Shown: piece after piece, positions 8,192 to 16,484 of the stretch
How the letters are laid out: each line of letters opens with the position of its first letter
How positions within the stretch are numbered: the stretch's first letter is position 1
From: Kitasatospora sp. NBC_01266
Lineage (GTDB): Bacteria > Actinomycetota > Actinomycetes > Streptomycetales > Streptomycetaceae
DNA length: 64,000 bases
Direction: 5' to 3'
NCBI RefSeq assembly: GCF_036242395.1
Contig: NZ_CP108458.1
Span: 806,001-870,000 of the forward strand
Notes under the pieces: generated by a model
The model's input: the letters and a program-made list of their open reading frames with translations, nothing else
What the model was told of the DNA's origin: nothing
Databases searched by the model: none
Program-made: the position numbers and the translations under genes

Positions 8192-9444
8192 CCGGGCGTG
8201 CCGCACTCGGCCTGAGTCCGCTGCGCGAGTCACCGGACTTCCGGCGTCTGTGGGTGGGCCAGGGACTGTCCCAGATCGGGGGGCAGCTGACGGTCTTCGC
8301 CGTCGCACTCCAGATGTACCGGCTGACCGGCAGTTCGGCCGCAGTCGGGGGGCTCGGCCTGGCGGTCGCCGTGCCGAACATCCTCTTCGCCGTGCTCGGC
8401 GGCAGTCTGGGCGACGCGGTCGACCGGCGCCGACTCGTGCTGGTCACGAGCTCCCTGCAGGCCGGGGTGTCCGCGCTGTTCGCCGCCCAGGCCCTGGCCG
8501 GCCTGCGCTCACCCGCGGTGCTGTACGCGCTGGTGGTGGTCCAGTCGCTGGTCGGCAGCGTGAACGCACCGGCCCGGCGCACCTTCATGGCCCGGCTGCT
8601 GCCCCGGGAACGGCTGGCGGCGGGTGCCGCGCTCAACACCCTGGCGCTGCAACTGGCCGCGGTGCTCGGACCGGCCTGCGCCGGGCTGATCGTCGCGCTC
8701 TGGGGTCTGCGCGCCTGCTACGCGCTGGACGCGATCAGCTTCGGCGCCGCCCTCTACGGCGTCGCACGGCTGCCGGCCATGCCACCGGCACCCGGTGCGC
8801 CGCGGCCCGGCCCGGCCGCCATCGGCGAGGCGTTCGGCTTCGTCCGGCACCGGAGCGAGGTGGCGGGCGCCTTCCTGACGGATCTGTCGATCGGGCTGGT
8901 CGCCTCGCCGACGGCGCTGCTGCCGGCGCTCGACGCCGAGCGGTTCGGCGGCCGGACAGGGGTGCTCGGGCTGCTGACCGCGGCCGGGGCGGTCGGGGGC
9001 GTGCTCGGCTCGGCCTCTTCGGGCCTGGCCGGGCGGGTGCAACGGCCGGGCCGGGGCGCGCTGGTCGGCTGCGCGGTGTACGGCCTGGCGGTGGCCGGGC
9101 TGGGCCTCGCACACTCGCTCTGGCTGGCGCTTGTGCTGCTCGCGCTCGCGGGCGCCGCCGACACCGCCGCGGTGGTCTTCCACTCGACGGTGGTCCAACT
9201 GGTGACGCCGGACCAGCTCCGGGGCCGGATCAGCGCGCTGGAGTACGTGGTCGGAATGGGAGGCTCCCAGCTGGGGCGGTTCCGCGCCGGCGCGATCGGG
9301 ACGCTCACCGGCACCACGGCCGCGATCACGGGCGGCGGCCTGGCCGCGGTCGGCGCAGCCGCGCTGGTGGGGGCGGCACTGCCGGCCTTCACCCGGTACC
9401 GCGTGAACGGCCCGGCCGACGCCCGTCCGGCGCCGGTCGGTTGA
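8188..9444 (+). CDS. MFS transporter, probable product exporter
   Basis: 418-aa integral membrane protein with about 12 helices. It starts in the ATGA overlap with the ATP-grasp gene. The N-terminus SPDFRRLWVGQGLSQIGGQ is typical of the MFS_3 / enterobactin exporter-like group. A conserved intracellular loop (GGSLGDAVDRRRLVL) matches MFS motif A, and TPDQLRGRISALEYVVGMGGSQLG matches the family's C-terminal half. Its position inside the biosynthetic operon suggests export of the finished compound and self-protection. Confidence 0.9.
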   Translation: MTGRAALGLSPLRESPDFRRLWVGQGLSQIGGQLTVFAVALQMYRLTGSSAAVGGLGLAVAVPNILFAVLGGSLGDAVDRRRLVLVTSSLQAGVSALFAAQALAGLRSPAVLYALVVVQSLVGSVNAPARRTFMARLLPRERLAAGAALNTLALQLAAVLGPACAGLIVALWGLRACYALDAISFGAALYGVARLPAMPPAPGAPRPGPAAIGEAFGFVRHRSEVAGAFLTDLSIGLVASPTALLPALDAERFGGRTGVLGLLTAAGAVGGVLGSASSGLAGRVQRPGRGALVGCAVYGLAVAGLGLAHSLWLALVLLALAGAADTAAVVFHSTVVQLVTPDQLRGRISALEYVVGMGGSQLGRFRAGAIGTLTGTTAAITGGGLAAVGAAALVGAALPAFTRYRVNGPADARPAPVG

Positions 9445-9527
9445 CATCTGGTCGGCAGCGGTCGGTCGACGTGTGGTCGGCAGCGGTCAGTCGACGTGTG
9501 GTCGGTCGATGTGTGGTCGGCGGTCGG
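9445..9527 (+). repeat. Degenerate tandem repeat GTCGACGTGTGGTCGGCAGCG
   Basis: The gap between the MFS and second ATP-grasp genes holds three near-copies of TCGACGTGTGGTCGG (one with TCGATG), with spacer GTCGGCAGCGGTC repeated. Unit spacing is about 25 then 16 bp. The ribosome-binding site GGAAGGAAAG follows. It could be a protein-binding site or a slippage product; I see no further evidence for either. Confidence 0.6.
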
Positions 9528-9544
9528 GAACAGGAAGGAAAGCC

Positions 9545-10777
9545 ATGCACGTGGTGCTGATCGGGGCCCGACCGGAGGCGGCGCGCGCCCTGCTGGACGG
9601 CGGCCACCGGGTGACCCTGCTCTACGAGGGCACCGAGCACGCCCGACTCCCGGCGCTGCGGGCCCGGCTCGCACACGCCTGCGCGGTCGACTCGTACCTG
9701 GTGGTCGAGTCGCTCTGGTCGGCCCTGCACCATGTCGGGGCGCTGGCGGACGGCGTGGACGCGGTGGTCTCGGTGCAGGAGCACGGCATGGTGCCGGCGG
9801 CCCTGCTCGGCCGGCTGCTCGGCGCCCGGGCGCTCGCCCCGGAACTGGCCCTGCGCTGCCGGGACAAGGCGCTGCAGAAGGCGGCCTGGCGGGCGGCCGG
9901 AGTGCCCACTGCGGACTGGCTGGTCCTGCCCGACGCGGGTGCCGAGGCGGAGCCGGTCAGCCGAACCGTGGCCCGGGCCGGGGTGACCGCGCCCTATGTG
10001 GTGAAGCCGACCGCCGGCGCGGCCACCATCGGTGTCGCCGCGGCGGCGGACGGGCCGGCCCTGGACCGACTGGCCGCGGAGCTGATCGCCGACTCCCAGA
10101 CCCGCCGCCGGCTGCTGGTGGAGAGCCGGGTCCCGGGCGACGAGTGGCACGCCGACGGGCTGGTCCGCGACGGGGCGCTCGAGGCACTGCTGGTCTCCCG
10201 CTACCGCACACCGCTGATCGAGACCAAGCAGGGGCACCCGAGCAGCACCGTCTCGCTGCTGCCGCGCCGGCACCCCGAGGTTTACCGGGAGGTCGCCGAC
10301 CTGACCCGGCGCGCGCTCGCCGCGCTGGGGCACGGCGACGGTGTCTTCCACTTCGAATTCTTCGGCGCACCAGGCGCGTTCACGGCCGGCGAGCTGGCCG
10401 CCCGGCCCGGTGGGCATTACATCGGGGCGCTGGTACAGCGGGTCCTCGGAGTGGACATCTGGGCCGCCGCCGCCCGTATCCTGCTGGGTGAACCGGTGCC
10501 GGTGGCGGCGGGGGCCGGGCAGCGGGTCGTCGGGTTCACGGACATCCCGACCGTGGCGGGGCGGCCCAACCGGCTGACCCGCGAGGAGGTCGAAAGCATC
10601 CCGGGGGTCGTGGAGTTGGAGATCAAGATCCCCCCGGGGGAGGTGATGCCCGACATGAGCGCCAACTCCGGGATCCGGATCGGAACGGCGCTGGTCGAGG
10701 CGGCAACCGAGCAGGACTGCCTCGCGGCTCTCGACCAGGTGACAGAAACCGCCCTGAAGGCCAACCAGGCACCCTGA
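9545..10777 (+). CDS. Second ATP-grasp ligase
   Basis: 410-aa carboxylate-amine ligase-like protein. The start at ATG 9545 has AAGGAAAG just upstream; the longer open frame runs through repeats and is not used. The N-terminal Rossmann-like part begins MHVVLIGARPEAARALL. The ATP-grasp core shows VVKPTAGAATIGVA and the metal-ligand segment FHFEFFGAPGAFTAGELAAR followed by PGG, as in biotin-carboxylase/DdaF-type ligases. It resembles dipeptide-forming or amidating ligases and probably adds an amino acid to the peptide or its cap. Two different ligases imply at least two new amide bonds. The substrate is unknown. Confidence 0.85.
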   Translation: MHVVLIGARPEAARALLDGGHRVTLLYEGTEHARLPALRARLAHACAVDSYLVVESLWSALHHVGALADGVDAVVSVQEHGMVPAALLGRLLGARALAPELALRCRDKALQKAAWRAAGVPTADWLVLPDAGAEAEPVSRTVARAGVTAPYVVKPTAGAATIGVAAAADGPALDRLAAELIADSQTRRRLLVESRVPGDEWHADGLVRDGALEALLVSRYRTPLIETKQGHPSSTVSLLPRRHPEVYREVADLTRRALAALGHGDGVFHFEFFGAPGAFTAGELAARPGGHYIGALVQRVLGVDIWAAAARILLGEPVPVAAGAGQRVVGFTDIPTVAGRPNRLTREEVESIPGVVELEIKIPPGEVMPDMSANSGIRIGTALVEAATEQDCLAALDQVTETALKANQAP

Positions 10778-10786
10778 AACCTGATC

Positions 10787-10799
10787 TGACATCCTGTCA
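10787..10799. repeat. TGACA-TCC-TGTCA palindrome
   Basis: Perfect 5-bp arms, 9 bp after the second ATP-grasp stop. It is a variant of the TGACG-N3-CGTCA elements elsewhere in the window and shares their position just after a stop codon. Confidence 0.5.
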
Positions 10800-10873
10800 C
10801 ATCACACGCAGCTCCTCCCGAGCGCCGACCGTCGGCCACACCCGCTCCGACCAGCGAAAGGGGACCCGGTCCC

Positions 10874-11878
10874 ATGGAGTACCAGTCCGTCGAACGCGCA
10901 CCCGAGGATTTCCAGCAGCCGGTTTCCCCGAACCTGATCGAGGCGATGTGCCGCCGGGCGTTCGGCGACGACGTGACCGTGCTCTCGGCGGTCGAACTCG
11001 GTGGCGGCATGTACAACACCACCTACCGGGTCGACCTGGAGCAGCACGGGCCGTTCATCCTGCGGATCGCACCGGAGCAGGCCCGGCAGTACCGCAGCGA
11101 GCGCGGGCTGATGCGCAACGAGCACGCGAGCGTGCCCTACCTCGCGCCGATCGCGGCACTGATGCCGCGCACCGTCGCCGCCGACTTCACCCATGACCTC
11201 GTCGACCGGGACTACCTGTTCCAGACCGAGCTGCCCGGCCTACCCGCACCCGAGGGACTGGCCGGCTACCCGCGGCCCCGGTGGCGTTCGTTCTTCGCGC
11301 AGTTGGGGACCATCGCGAGGGCGATCCACAGCGTGCGCGGACCGCGCTTCGGCCCGGTCGCCGGCCCCGGCTTCGGCTCCTGGAGCGAGGCCGTGCTGGC
11401 CGGATTCGAGGAGGCCGCGGCCGACCTCGGCGATGCCGGACTGGACGCCAAGGACGTGCTGGAAGTCGCCGCCCTCGCGGACCGCGACCGCGCGGTGTTC
11501 GACGAGATCGCCGAACCCCGACTGCTGCACGGAGACCTCTGGACGATCAACCTGATGGTCTCGCCGGACGCGCCGGAACCCACCATCACCGGGGTCTTCG
11601 ACGGCGACCGCACCAGCTTCGGTGACCCGGAGGCCGACTGGGTGATCTTCATGGCCACCCGGCGCCCCGGCACCGAGCGGGACTCCTTCTGGGAGACCTG
11701 GGGGCCGCTCGGGGACAGCGCGCAGGCGCGCCGCCGCCGCCTCTTCTACCAGGCCCGCCACACCGCGGCGATCCGCCTGGAGGCCCATCGCCTGAACCAG
11801 CCGGACGACGCCGCCACCACCTACGAGGACATGCGTCGGCTGCTGGCCGAGCTGGGAGCCCAGGGGCTCGAACCCTGA
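10874..11878 (+). CDS. Aminoglycoside phosphotransferase-fold (APH) kinase
   Basis: 334 aa. The kinase-like catalytic loop is LLHGDLWTINLM with base Asp221 and Asn226; the metal-binding loop is VFDGDRTSFGDPEAD with Asp243. These match the APH/choline kinase family. The N-terminal segment with GGGMYNTTYRVD resembles the nucleotide loop. The ribosome-binding site GAAAGGGGA precedes ATG 10874. It is separated from the ligases by 96 bp and is probably in the same transcript. It may phosphorylate the product, as self-resistance or as activation of an intermediate. Nothing in the sequence distinguishes these. Confidence 0.82.
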   Translation: MEYQSVERAPEDFQQPVSPNLIEAMCRRAFGDDVTVLSAVELGGGMYNTTYRVDLEQHGPFILRIAPEQARQYRSERGLMRNEHASVPYLAPIAALMPRTVAADFTHDLVDRDYLFQTELPGLPAPEGLAGYPRPRWRSFFAQLGTIARAIHSVRGPRFGPVAGPGFGSWSEAVLAGFEEAAADLGDAGLDAKDVLEVAALADRDRAVFDEIAEPRLLHGDLWTINLMVSPDAPEPTITGVFDGDRTSFGDPEADWVIFMATRRPGTERDSFWETWGPLGDSAQARRRRLFYQARHTAAIRLEAHRLNQPDDAATTYEDMRRLLAELGAQGLEP

Positions 11879-11900
11879 ACCTACGACTTCCGCTCGGGTG

Positions 11901-11918
11901 GCCGGCGCTGGCGCCGGC
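11901..11918. terminator. GC-rich dyad between convergent genes
   Basis: GCCGGCGC-TG-GCGCCGGC lies in the 75-bp gap between the convergent APH and M55 genes; opened at the centre it gives a 6-bp stem with a 6-nt loop. No T-tract. It is a plausible bidirectional terminator. Confidence 0.35.
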
Positions 11919-11953
11919 GCCCCGGCACGCGCCACGCGGTGTGTCGCCTCGGG

Positions 11954-12793
11954 TCACTCGGCGATCGCCCGGGTGAGCACCACCACGGCGACGAAACCGC
12001 GGTACAGGCGGACCGGGTCGGTGTCGGTGAGGTGCACGGTCAGGTCGTCGTCGCGCACCGCACCGTTGATCCAGGTCGCCATCTCGGCCAGATCGGCATT
12101 GCGGAACCGGACGGTGAGGGTGGCGGGGAGCTCGATCGCGGGGAGGTTGATCGCGGGGACCGCGGCGTCCGCCAGCCGCTCGACCGCCGCCCGGGCGGCC
12201 TCCCGGATCACCTCGCGGGCCTGCGCCGGGTGCATGCTGTCGGCGGCGAAGCGCGACACCGAACTCTTCACCACGGCGGCCCGGATGCCGGGGCAGAACG
12301 GCTCGATCTCCGCCACGGTGGTCCGGTCCCCGGTGATCAGCACCACCGGCACCCCGTGCCCGAGGGCGACCAGCGCGTTGATGCCGCTCTCCCCCACGGG
12401 TACGCCGTTCAGCCGGACCTCGGCGATCGCCTTCGGGTTGTAGGTGTGCGACAGCGTCGAGGGCGCACCGGACATCGACCCGTGGTAGGAGACGAAGAAG
12501 ACGGCGTCGAACGAGGCGTCGAGGCCCTGCATCATGTACAGCGGCTTGTGACGGCCCGACAGATACCGTGCCAGCCCGGCGAGTTCGTCCGGACGGAGGT
12601 TGGCCATCGCCCCGTGCGAGTCGTTGACCAGGAACTCGCACGCGCCTCCGGCCATCGCGCCCTCGATCGCGGCGTTCACCTCGGCTTGGAGGAGGCCGCG
12701 GAAGTAGTCGTACTGGGCGCCCGAGGATCGGCACTGGTCCCAGTCGACCACCCCTGCGGTGCCCTCCATGTCGGACGAGATGAAGATCTTCAA
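11954..12793 (-). CDS. M55-family D-aminopeptidase-like metallopeptidase (DppA-like)
   Basis: 279 aa. The zinc-binding residues of DppA are all recognisable at equivalent positions: Asp8 and Glu10 in SSDMEGTAGV, His60 in NDSHGAM, His104 in SYHGSMSG and Glu135 in PVGESG. Family members remove N-terminal D-amino acids or act on small peptides. The N-terminal sequence starts with no signal peptide, so it is cytoplasmic. Convergent to the biosynthetic operon, it may trim the Met-Ser leader or inactivate an off-path peptide, but membership in the cluster is inferred from position only. The methyltransferase gene lies upstream on the same strand. Confidence 0.88.
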   Translation of the reverse strand: MKIFISSDMEGTAGVVDWDQCRSSGAQYDYFRGLLQAEVNAAIEGAMAGGACEFLVNDSHGAMANLRPDELAGLARYLSGRHKPLYMMQGLDASFDAVFFVSYHGSMSGAPSTLSHTYNPKAIAEVRLNGVPVGESGINALVALGHGVPVVLITGDRTTVAEIEPFCPGIRAAVVKSSVSRFAADSMHPAQAREVIREAARAAVERLADAAVPAINLPAIELPATLTVRFRNADLAEMATWINGAVRDDDLTVHLTDTDPVRLYRGFVAVVVLTRAIAE

Positions 12794-12840
12794 CGGGTGC
12801 CCCTCCTATGCGGGGTGCGGACCGGCGGAGTTGGGAATGC

Positions 12841-13680
12841 TCAGCGCTGGCCGGCGAAGACGCCCCAGCGGAGCCGACCGTCGCGGCATGCGTCGATCCA
12901 CCGCGCCAGGTTGTCGTCGAGCTGGTCCAGATAGGCGGGACTGATCACCCGGACCAGGTCCTCCCGGTGCTGGGCGGTCTCCTCGGCGAGCCGCAGGTAG
13001 TGGGTGAGAAGGTGGCCGGTGAGATCCTCGAACTCCGCTGATGCCAGGCCGAGTCGGGCCAGCTGCTCGTGGTAGAAGCCCGGCGTGGCGAGGGCCTCGA
13101 TACCCAGTCGCGCGATGACCGGGCGCAGGGTCTCGGGCGGGCAGTCGTCGGCTGCCATCACGTCGGTGAAGAGCAGCCGGCCGTCGGGCTTGAGGACGCG
13201 GGCGGCCTCGGTGAGTACCGTCGCCCGATCTCCGCTGTGGCACAGGGCTTCCTGGGACCACACGACGTCGAAGGTGCCGTCGGGACAGGGGATCTGCTGG
13301 AAGGATCCGGTGACGACGTCGATGAGCCCGGCGAGCCCGCGCTCGGCATTGGTCTCGCGGTGGCGCTGGTTCTGCCGCTCGCTGATGTTCAGCGCGACGA
13401 CCTGGCAGCCGAACCGGTCGGCCAGATAGCGGGCCGCGCCACCGTAACCGGATCCCAGATCCAGCACCGTGCCACCAGCGCCGAGCCGGCCCGAGGCCTT
13501 GGCCGCGAGGTGCGCCACGGTCCGCCGGGAGGCGGTCGCGATCGATTCGCGCGGGTCGGCGTAGATCCCGGTGTGGATGTCCTCGCCGCCCCACACCGCG
13601 GCGTAGAAACCATCGACATCGCTGGTCTCGTAGTAGCGGCGCGTCGCTTCAGCGGTGCTCGCCGGGGTTTCGCGGGTCAC
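12841..13680 (-). CDS. Class I SAM methyltransferase, sarcosine/dimethylglycine-type
   Basis: 279 aa. It uses a GTG start with GGAGG about 10 bp upstream. The N-terminus YYETSDVDGFYAAVWGGED followed by IHTGIY is characteristic of glycine/sarcosine/dimethylglycine N-methyltransferases. SAM motif I is VLDLGSGYGGAARYLA, and motif-IV-like WSQEALCHSG follows. The family methylates small amines, so an N-methylated peptide or guanidino acid is a sensible but unproven product. It lies 47 bp upstream of the M55 gene on the same strand, and they are probably co-transcribed. Confidence 0.88.
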   Translation of the reverse strand: MTRETPASTAEATRRYYETSDVDGFYAAVWGGEDIHTGIYADPRESIATASRRTVAHLAAKASGRLGAGGTVLDLGSGYGGAARYLADRFGCQVVALNISERQNQRHRETNAERGLAGLIDVVTGSFQQIPCPDGTFDVVWSQEALCHSGDRATVLTEAARVLKPDGRLLFTDVMAADDCPPETLRPVIARLGIEALATPGFYHEQLARLGLASAEFEDLTGHLLTHYLRLAEETAQHREDLVRVISPAYLDQLDDNLARWIDACRDGRLRWGVFAGQR

Positions 13681-13863
13681 GGCAGCCGTCCTCCGTCGGT
13701 GATGCGGTTCCGGGTCCCCTTGATCGCGGCGTCCGCTGGTCCTGGGAAGCCGGAGGGGCCGAGGATCACCCTAGAGCGGATCGTGTCAAAGTGCGTGAAT
13801 CCACACGCACTTGACTGGATGTCGCGCTCGGCTCGGGTCCGTTCCGCACGGGCTCGTCGACCG

Positions 13864-15207
13864 TCAGGCCAGCCCACCGATCCCGAAGGGGACGAAGAAG
13901 AACGTCTTGCTGGGATACGGACCGCTCCCACCCATGAGGGGCACGGGAGTCGCCACAACCTCGGCGTCCTGGGGCATCGGAAAGCAGAAGGAGGTGTTCT
14001 TCGCGACTGACAGCGTGTAACTCCCCGCGGACCGCCGGACGGTGAATTGAAAGCCGTAATTTCCTTCAGCATCCCCGAAGATCATTCCATCGCTGGCGAA
14101 CCTCATCGTCCTCGCCACGTTCAGCGGAACAACAAGCTGATGGACCGCATTCCCACCCATGACCTTCGCTGATCCCCTCACGTCGAGCCCTCCCTTGACG
14201 ACAGCGCTGCCCTCAACCTCAAGGCCATCGTGCGCGATCGTTTTGCCATGGACCTCAAGGGGACCCTTGGAGAGGCTGGTGCCGACGATGATTCCCTTTC
14301 CACTGGCCTGCAAGACGTCGAGTGCGTGAACGGCGCCACTGACCACGAGCTTGTCGCGCACGTGCAGGTTCTGCGCCGTCGCGCTCCCATCGACCGTGAG
14401 GTCGTCATGGGCATGGGCCTTGCCGTAGACGTTGAGATGGCCGACTTCGAGGTCGGGCTTGTCGACGGTGACGGCGGTGGTGAGGGTGTGGATGAAGCTC
14501 GCGTCTTCGGCCGAGGTGGCCTGGAGCATGAAGCCGGTGGTGTTGTGCAGTTTGGGTGAGGTCCACTTGGGTTCGGTATTGACATCCGGGTCGGACTGAT
14601 CGTCCCAGTACATGACGCAGGTGCCGTTCTGGATCTCCCAGGTGAGCGTGACGGGGTCGCCGTTCGCCACCATGATCCTGCTCGGGCGCAGATTGCGGAA
14701 CAAGAAGCCGGGTGGCGCCTTGTCGACCGTGATCCGGACCGGATCCTTCGGCGTGAAGTTGCCGTTGGTGGGTGAGGTCTCCTCGATGACCTCGATCACC
14801 GGCTTGCCGACCACCTTGTTGATCGGAATCTGCGAGATGACCAGGGTCACCGCCCACTGCCCCGTGAACTGCGGCGCCCGACCCGGGGTGAAGGTGAAGA
14901 CCCGCTTGTTCCCCTCCGCGACGGCGGTCGCGCTCCAACCGTTGCCCTGCTCCGGCAGTGTGCCGCCAGTGACGGACTGCTTGATGTCGTCGTTGTTGAC
15001 GGTGGTCAACTCCGCCGCACCGGCACCGATCGGGATCTTCACGATGATCTTCTTGCAGTACGCGGCCGTCGTCATGGTCCGGCCCACCGTGATGTCGAGC
15101 CGGCCGGTGACCGGATCCTTGTCGGTACTCGCGTTCAACGGATCCGTCGGACTCGTCGCGAGCGAGTAGCTGAGCAGCGCATCGGCGGAAGTGGCGTGGA
15201 TGGCCAT
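13864..15207 (-). CDS. Tandem paralog 1: Ig-like/stalk/tip protein with the longest stalk
   Basis: 447 aa, unrecognised family. The N-terminal ~250 residues, starting MAIHATSADALLSYSLATSP, are about the same in four more genes upstream. A segment with VTLTWEIQNGTCVMYWDD and later NTTGFMLQATS looks like an Ig-like sandwich. Residues ~246-340 form regular short repeats of the L-x-V-x-G type (LEVHGK, LEVEGS, LDVRGS), which fit a beta-helical stalk. The last ~100 residues form a tip domain with SDGMIFG and FFFVPFG, close to paralog 5. No signal peptide is seen. The start has AAGGA upstream, and the same leader sequence precedes paralogs 2 and 4. It is the last gene of the block. Confidence 0.75.
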   Translation of the reverse strand: MAIHATSADALLSYSLATSPTDPLNASTDKDPVTGRLDITVGRTMTTAAYCKKIIVKIPIGAGAAELTTVNNDDIKQSVTGGTLPEQGNGWSATAVAEGNKRVFTFTPGRAPQFTGQWAVTLVISQIPINKVVGKPVIEVIEETSPTNGNFTPKDPVRITVDKAPPGFLFRNLRPSRIMVANGDPVTLTWEIQNGTCVMYWDDQSDPDVNTEPKWTSPKLHNTTGFMLQATSAEDASFIHTLTTAVTVDKPDLEVGHLNVYGKAHAHDDLTVDGSATAQNLHVRDKLVVSGAVHALDVLQASGKGIIVGTSLSKGPLEVHGKTIAHDGLEVEGSAVVKGGLDVRGSAKVMGGNAVHQLVVPLNVARTMRFASDGMIFGDAEGNYGFQFTVRRSAGSYTLSVAKNTSFCFPMPQDAEVVATPVPLMGGSGPYPSKTFFFVPFGIGGLA

Positions 15208-15258
15208 GCTGTCGTCCTTGTCCGGAGGTTCAGGAGCCTGGGGCGGGGCCGAGCTTCG

Positions 15259-16407
15259 TCATGCCGGGTCCGGCAGACGACCACCTCCGAACGCGTGCCA
15301 GACGAGGTTCTGGGCATGAGCGGTCTGCCTCGTCCACCTGAGACTCACCACCTCGCCGCTGAGTACGGGAATGGAGACATACCGCCAATTCTGAGCGCTC
15401 GTTCCCGGAGGACTGTCCAGGTCGTAGGAGGCTCCGCCGACCTGGATGGCAAGAGCACCCGACAGGACCCTGACCACGAGAATCCCGTCACTGTTCGCCG
15501 TGGTATTGGCCCACTGATTCAGCGGGGAACTGAAATTGATCACTTGCCTGGTCATGAGGTTCGATACGCCTTCGACAGCCAGCCCGCGGTGCACGGCGAG
15601 GCCGTCATGGGCCTCGGCCTCGCCATAGACGTTGAGGTGGCCGACTTCCAGGTCGGGTTTGGCGACGGTCACGGCAGTGGTGAGGGTGTGGACGAAGGTG
15701 GCGTCCTCGGCCGAAGTGGCCTGGAGCATGAAGCCGGTGGTGTTGTGCAGCTTGGGCGAAACCCACCTGGGTTCGGAGTTGACGTTCGGGTCGGACTTGT
15801 CGTCCCAGTACAGGACGCAGGTGCCGTTCTGGATCTCCCAGGTGAGGGTGACCTTCTCGCCGTTCTCCACCATGATCTTGCTGGGGCTCAGGTTGCGGAA
15901 CAGGAAGCCGGGCGGCGCCTTGTCGACCGTGATCCGGACCGGATCCTTCGGCGTGAAGCTACCGTTGGTGGGCGAAGTCTCCTCAATGACCTCAATCACC
16001 GGCTTGCCGACCACCTTGTTGATCGGAATCTGCGAGATGACCAGGGTCACCGCCCACTGCCCGGTGAACTGCGGCGCCCGACCTGGCGTGAAGGTGAAGA
16101 CCCGCTTGTTGCCCTCCGCCGTGGCGGTCGCGGTCCAACCACCGCCCTGCTCAGGCGCGGTACCACCGATGACCGACTGCTTGATGTTCTCGTCGTTGAC
16201 CGTGGTCAACTCCGCCGCACCGGCACCGATCGGGATCTTCACGACGATCTTCTTGCAGTACGCGGCCGTGGTCATGTTCCGGCCCACCGTGATATCGAGC
16301 CGGCCCGTGACCGGATCCTTGTCCGTACTCGCGTTCAACGGATCCGTCGGACTCGTCGCGAGCGAGTAACTGAGCAGCGCATCGGCGGAAGTGGCGAGGA
16401 TGGCCAT
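15259..16407 (-). CDS. Tandem paralog 2: constant N-terminus, distinct tip
   Basis: 382 aa. The N-terminal ~250 residues (MAILATSADALLSYSLATSP) are nearly identical to those of paralogs 1 and 4. The stalk is short (HLNVYGEAEAHDGLAVHRG). The C-terminal ~120 residues differ from paralogs 1, 3 and 5. They keep a TNSDGIL-like turn and end LVWHAFGGGRLPDPA, a last-strand pattern shared with paralog 4 (DWYGFGGERLPMP). This suggests the tips share one fold but differ in surface. The upstream 77 bp retain the scar of the 1,332-aa gene's end. Confidence 0.75.
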   Translation of the reverse strand: MAILATSADALLSYSLATSPTDPLNASTDKDPVTGRLDITVGRNMTTAAYCKKIVVKIPIGAGAAELTTVNDENIKQSVIGGTAPEQGGGWTATATAEGNKRVFTFTPGRAPQFTGQWAVTLVISQIPINKVVGKPVIEVIEETSPTNGSFTPKDPVRITVDKAPPGFLFRNLSPSKIMVENGEKVTLTWEIQNGTCVLYWDDKSDPNVNSEPRWVSPKLHNTTGFMLQATSAEDATFVHTLTTAVTVAKPDLEVGHLNVYGEAEAHDGLAVHRGLAVEGVSNLMTRQVINFSSPLNQWANTTANSDGILVVRVLSGALAIQVGGASYDLDSPPGTSAQNWRYVSIPVLSGEVVSLRWTRQTAHAQNLVWHAFGGGRLPDPA

Positions 16408-16484
16408 GCTGTCGTCCTTGTCCGAGGGTCAGATGCGTGGAGTGAACGGAGTTGGAGGTCGGTGCGGCAGAACACCCGCAGGAC

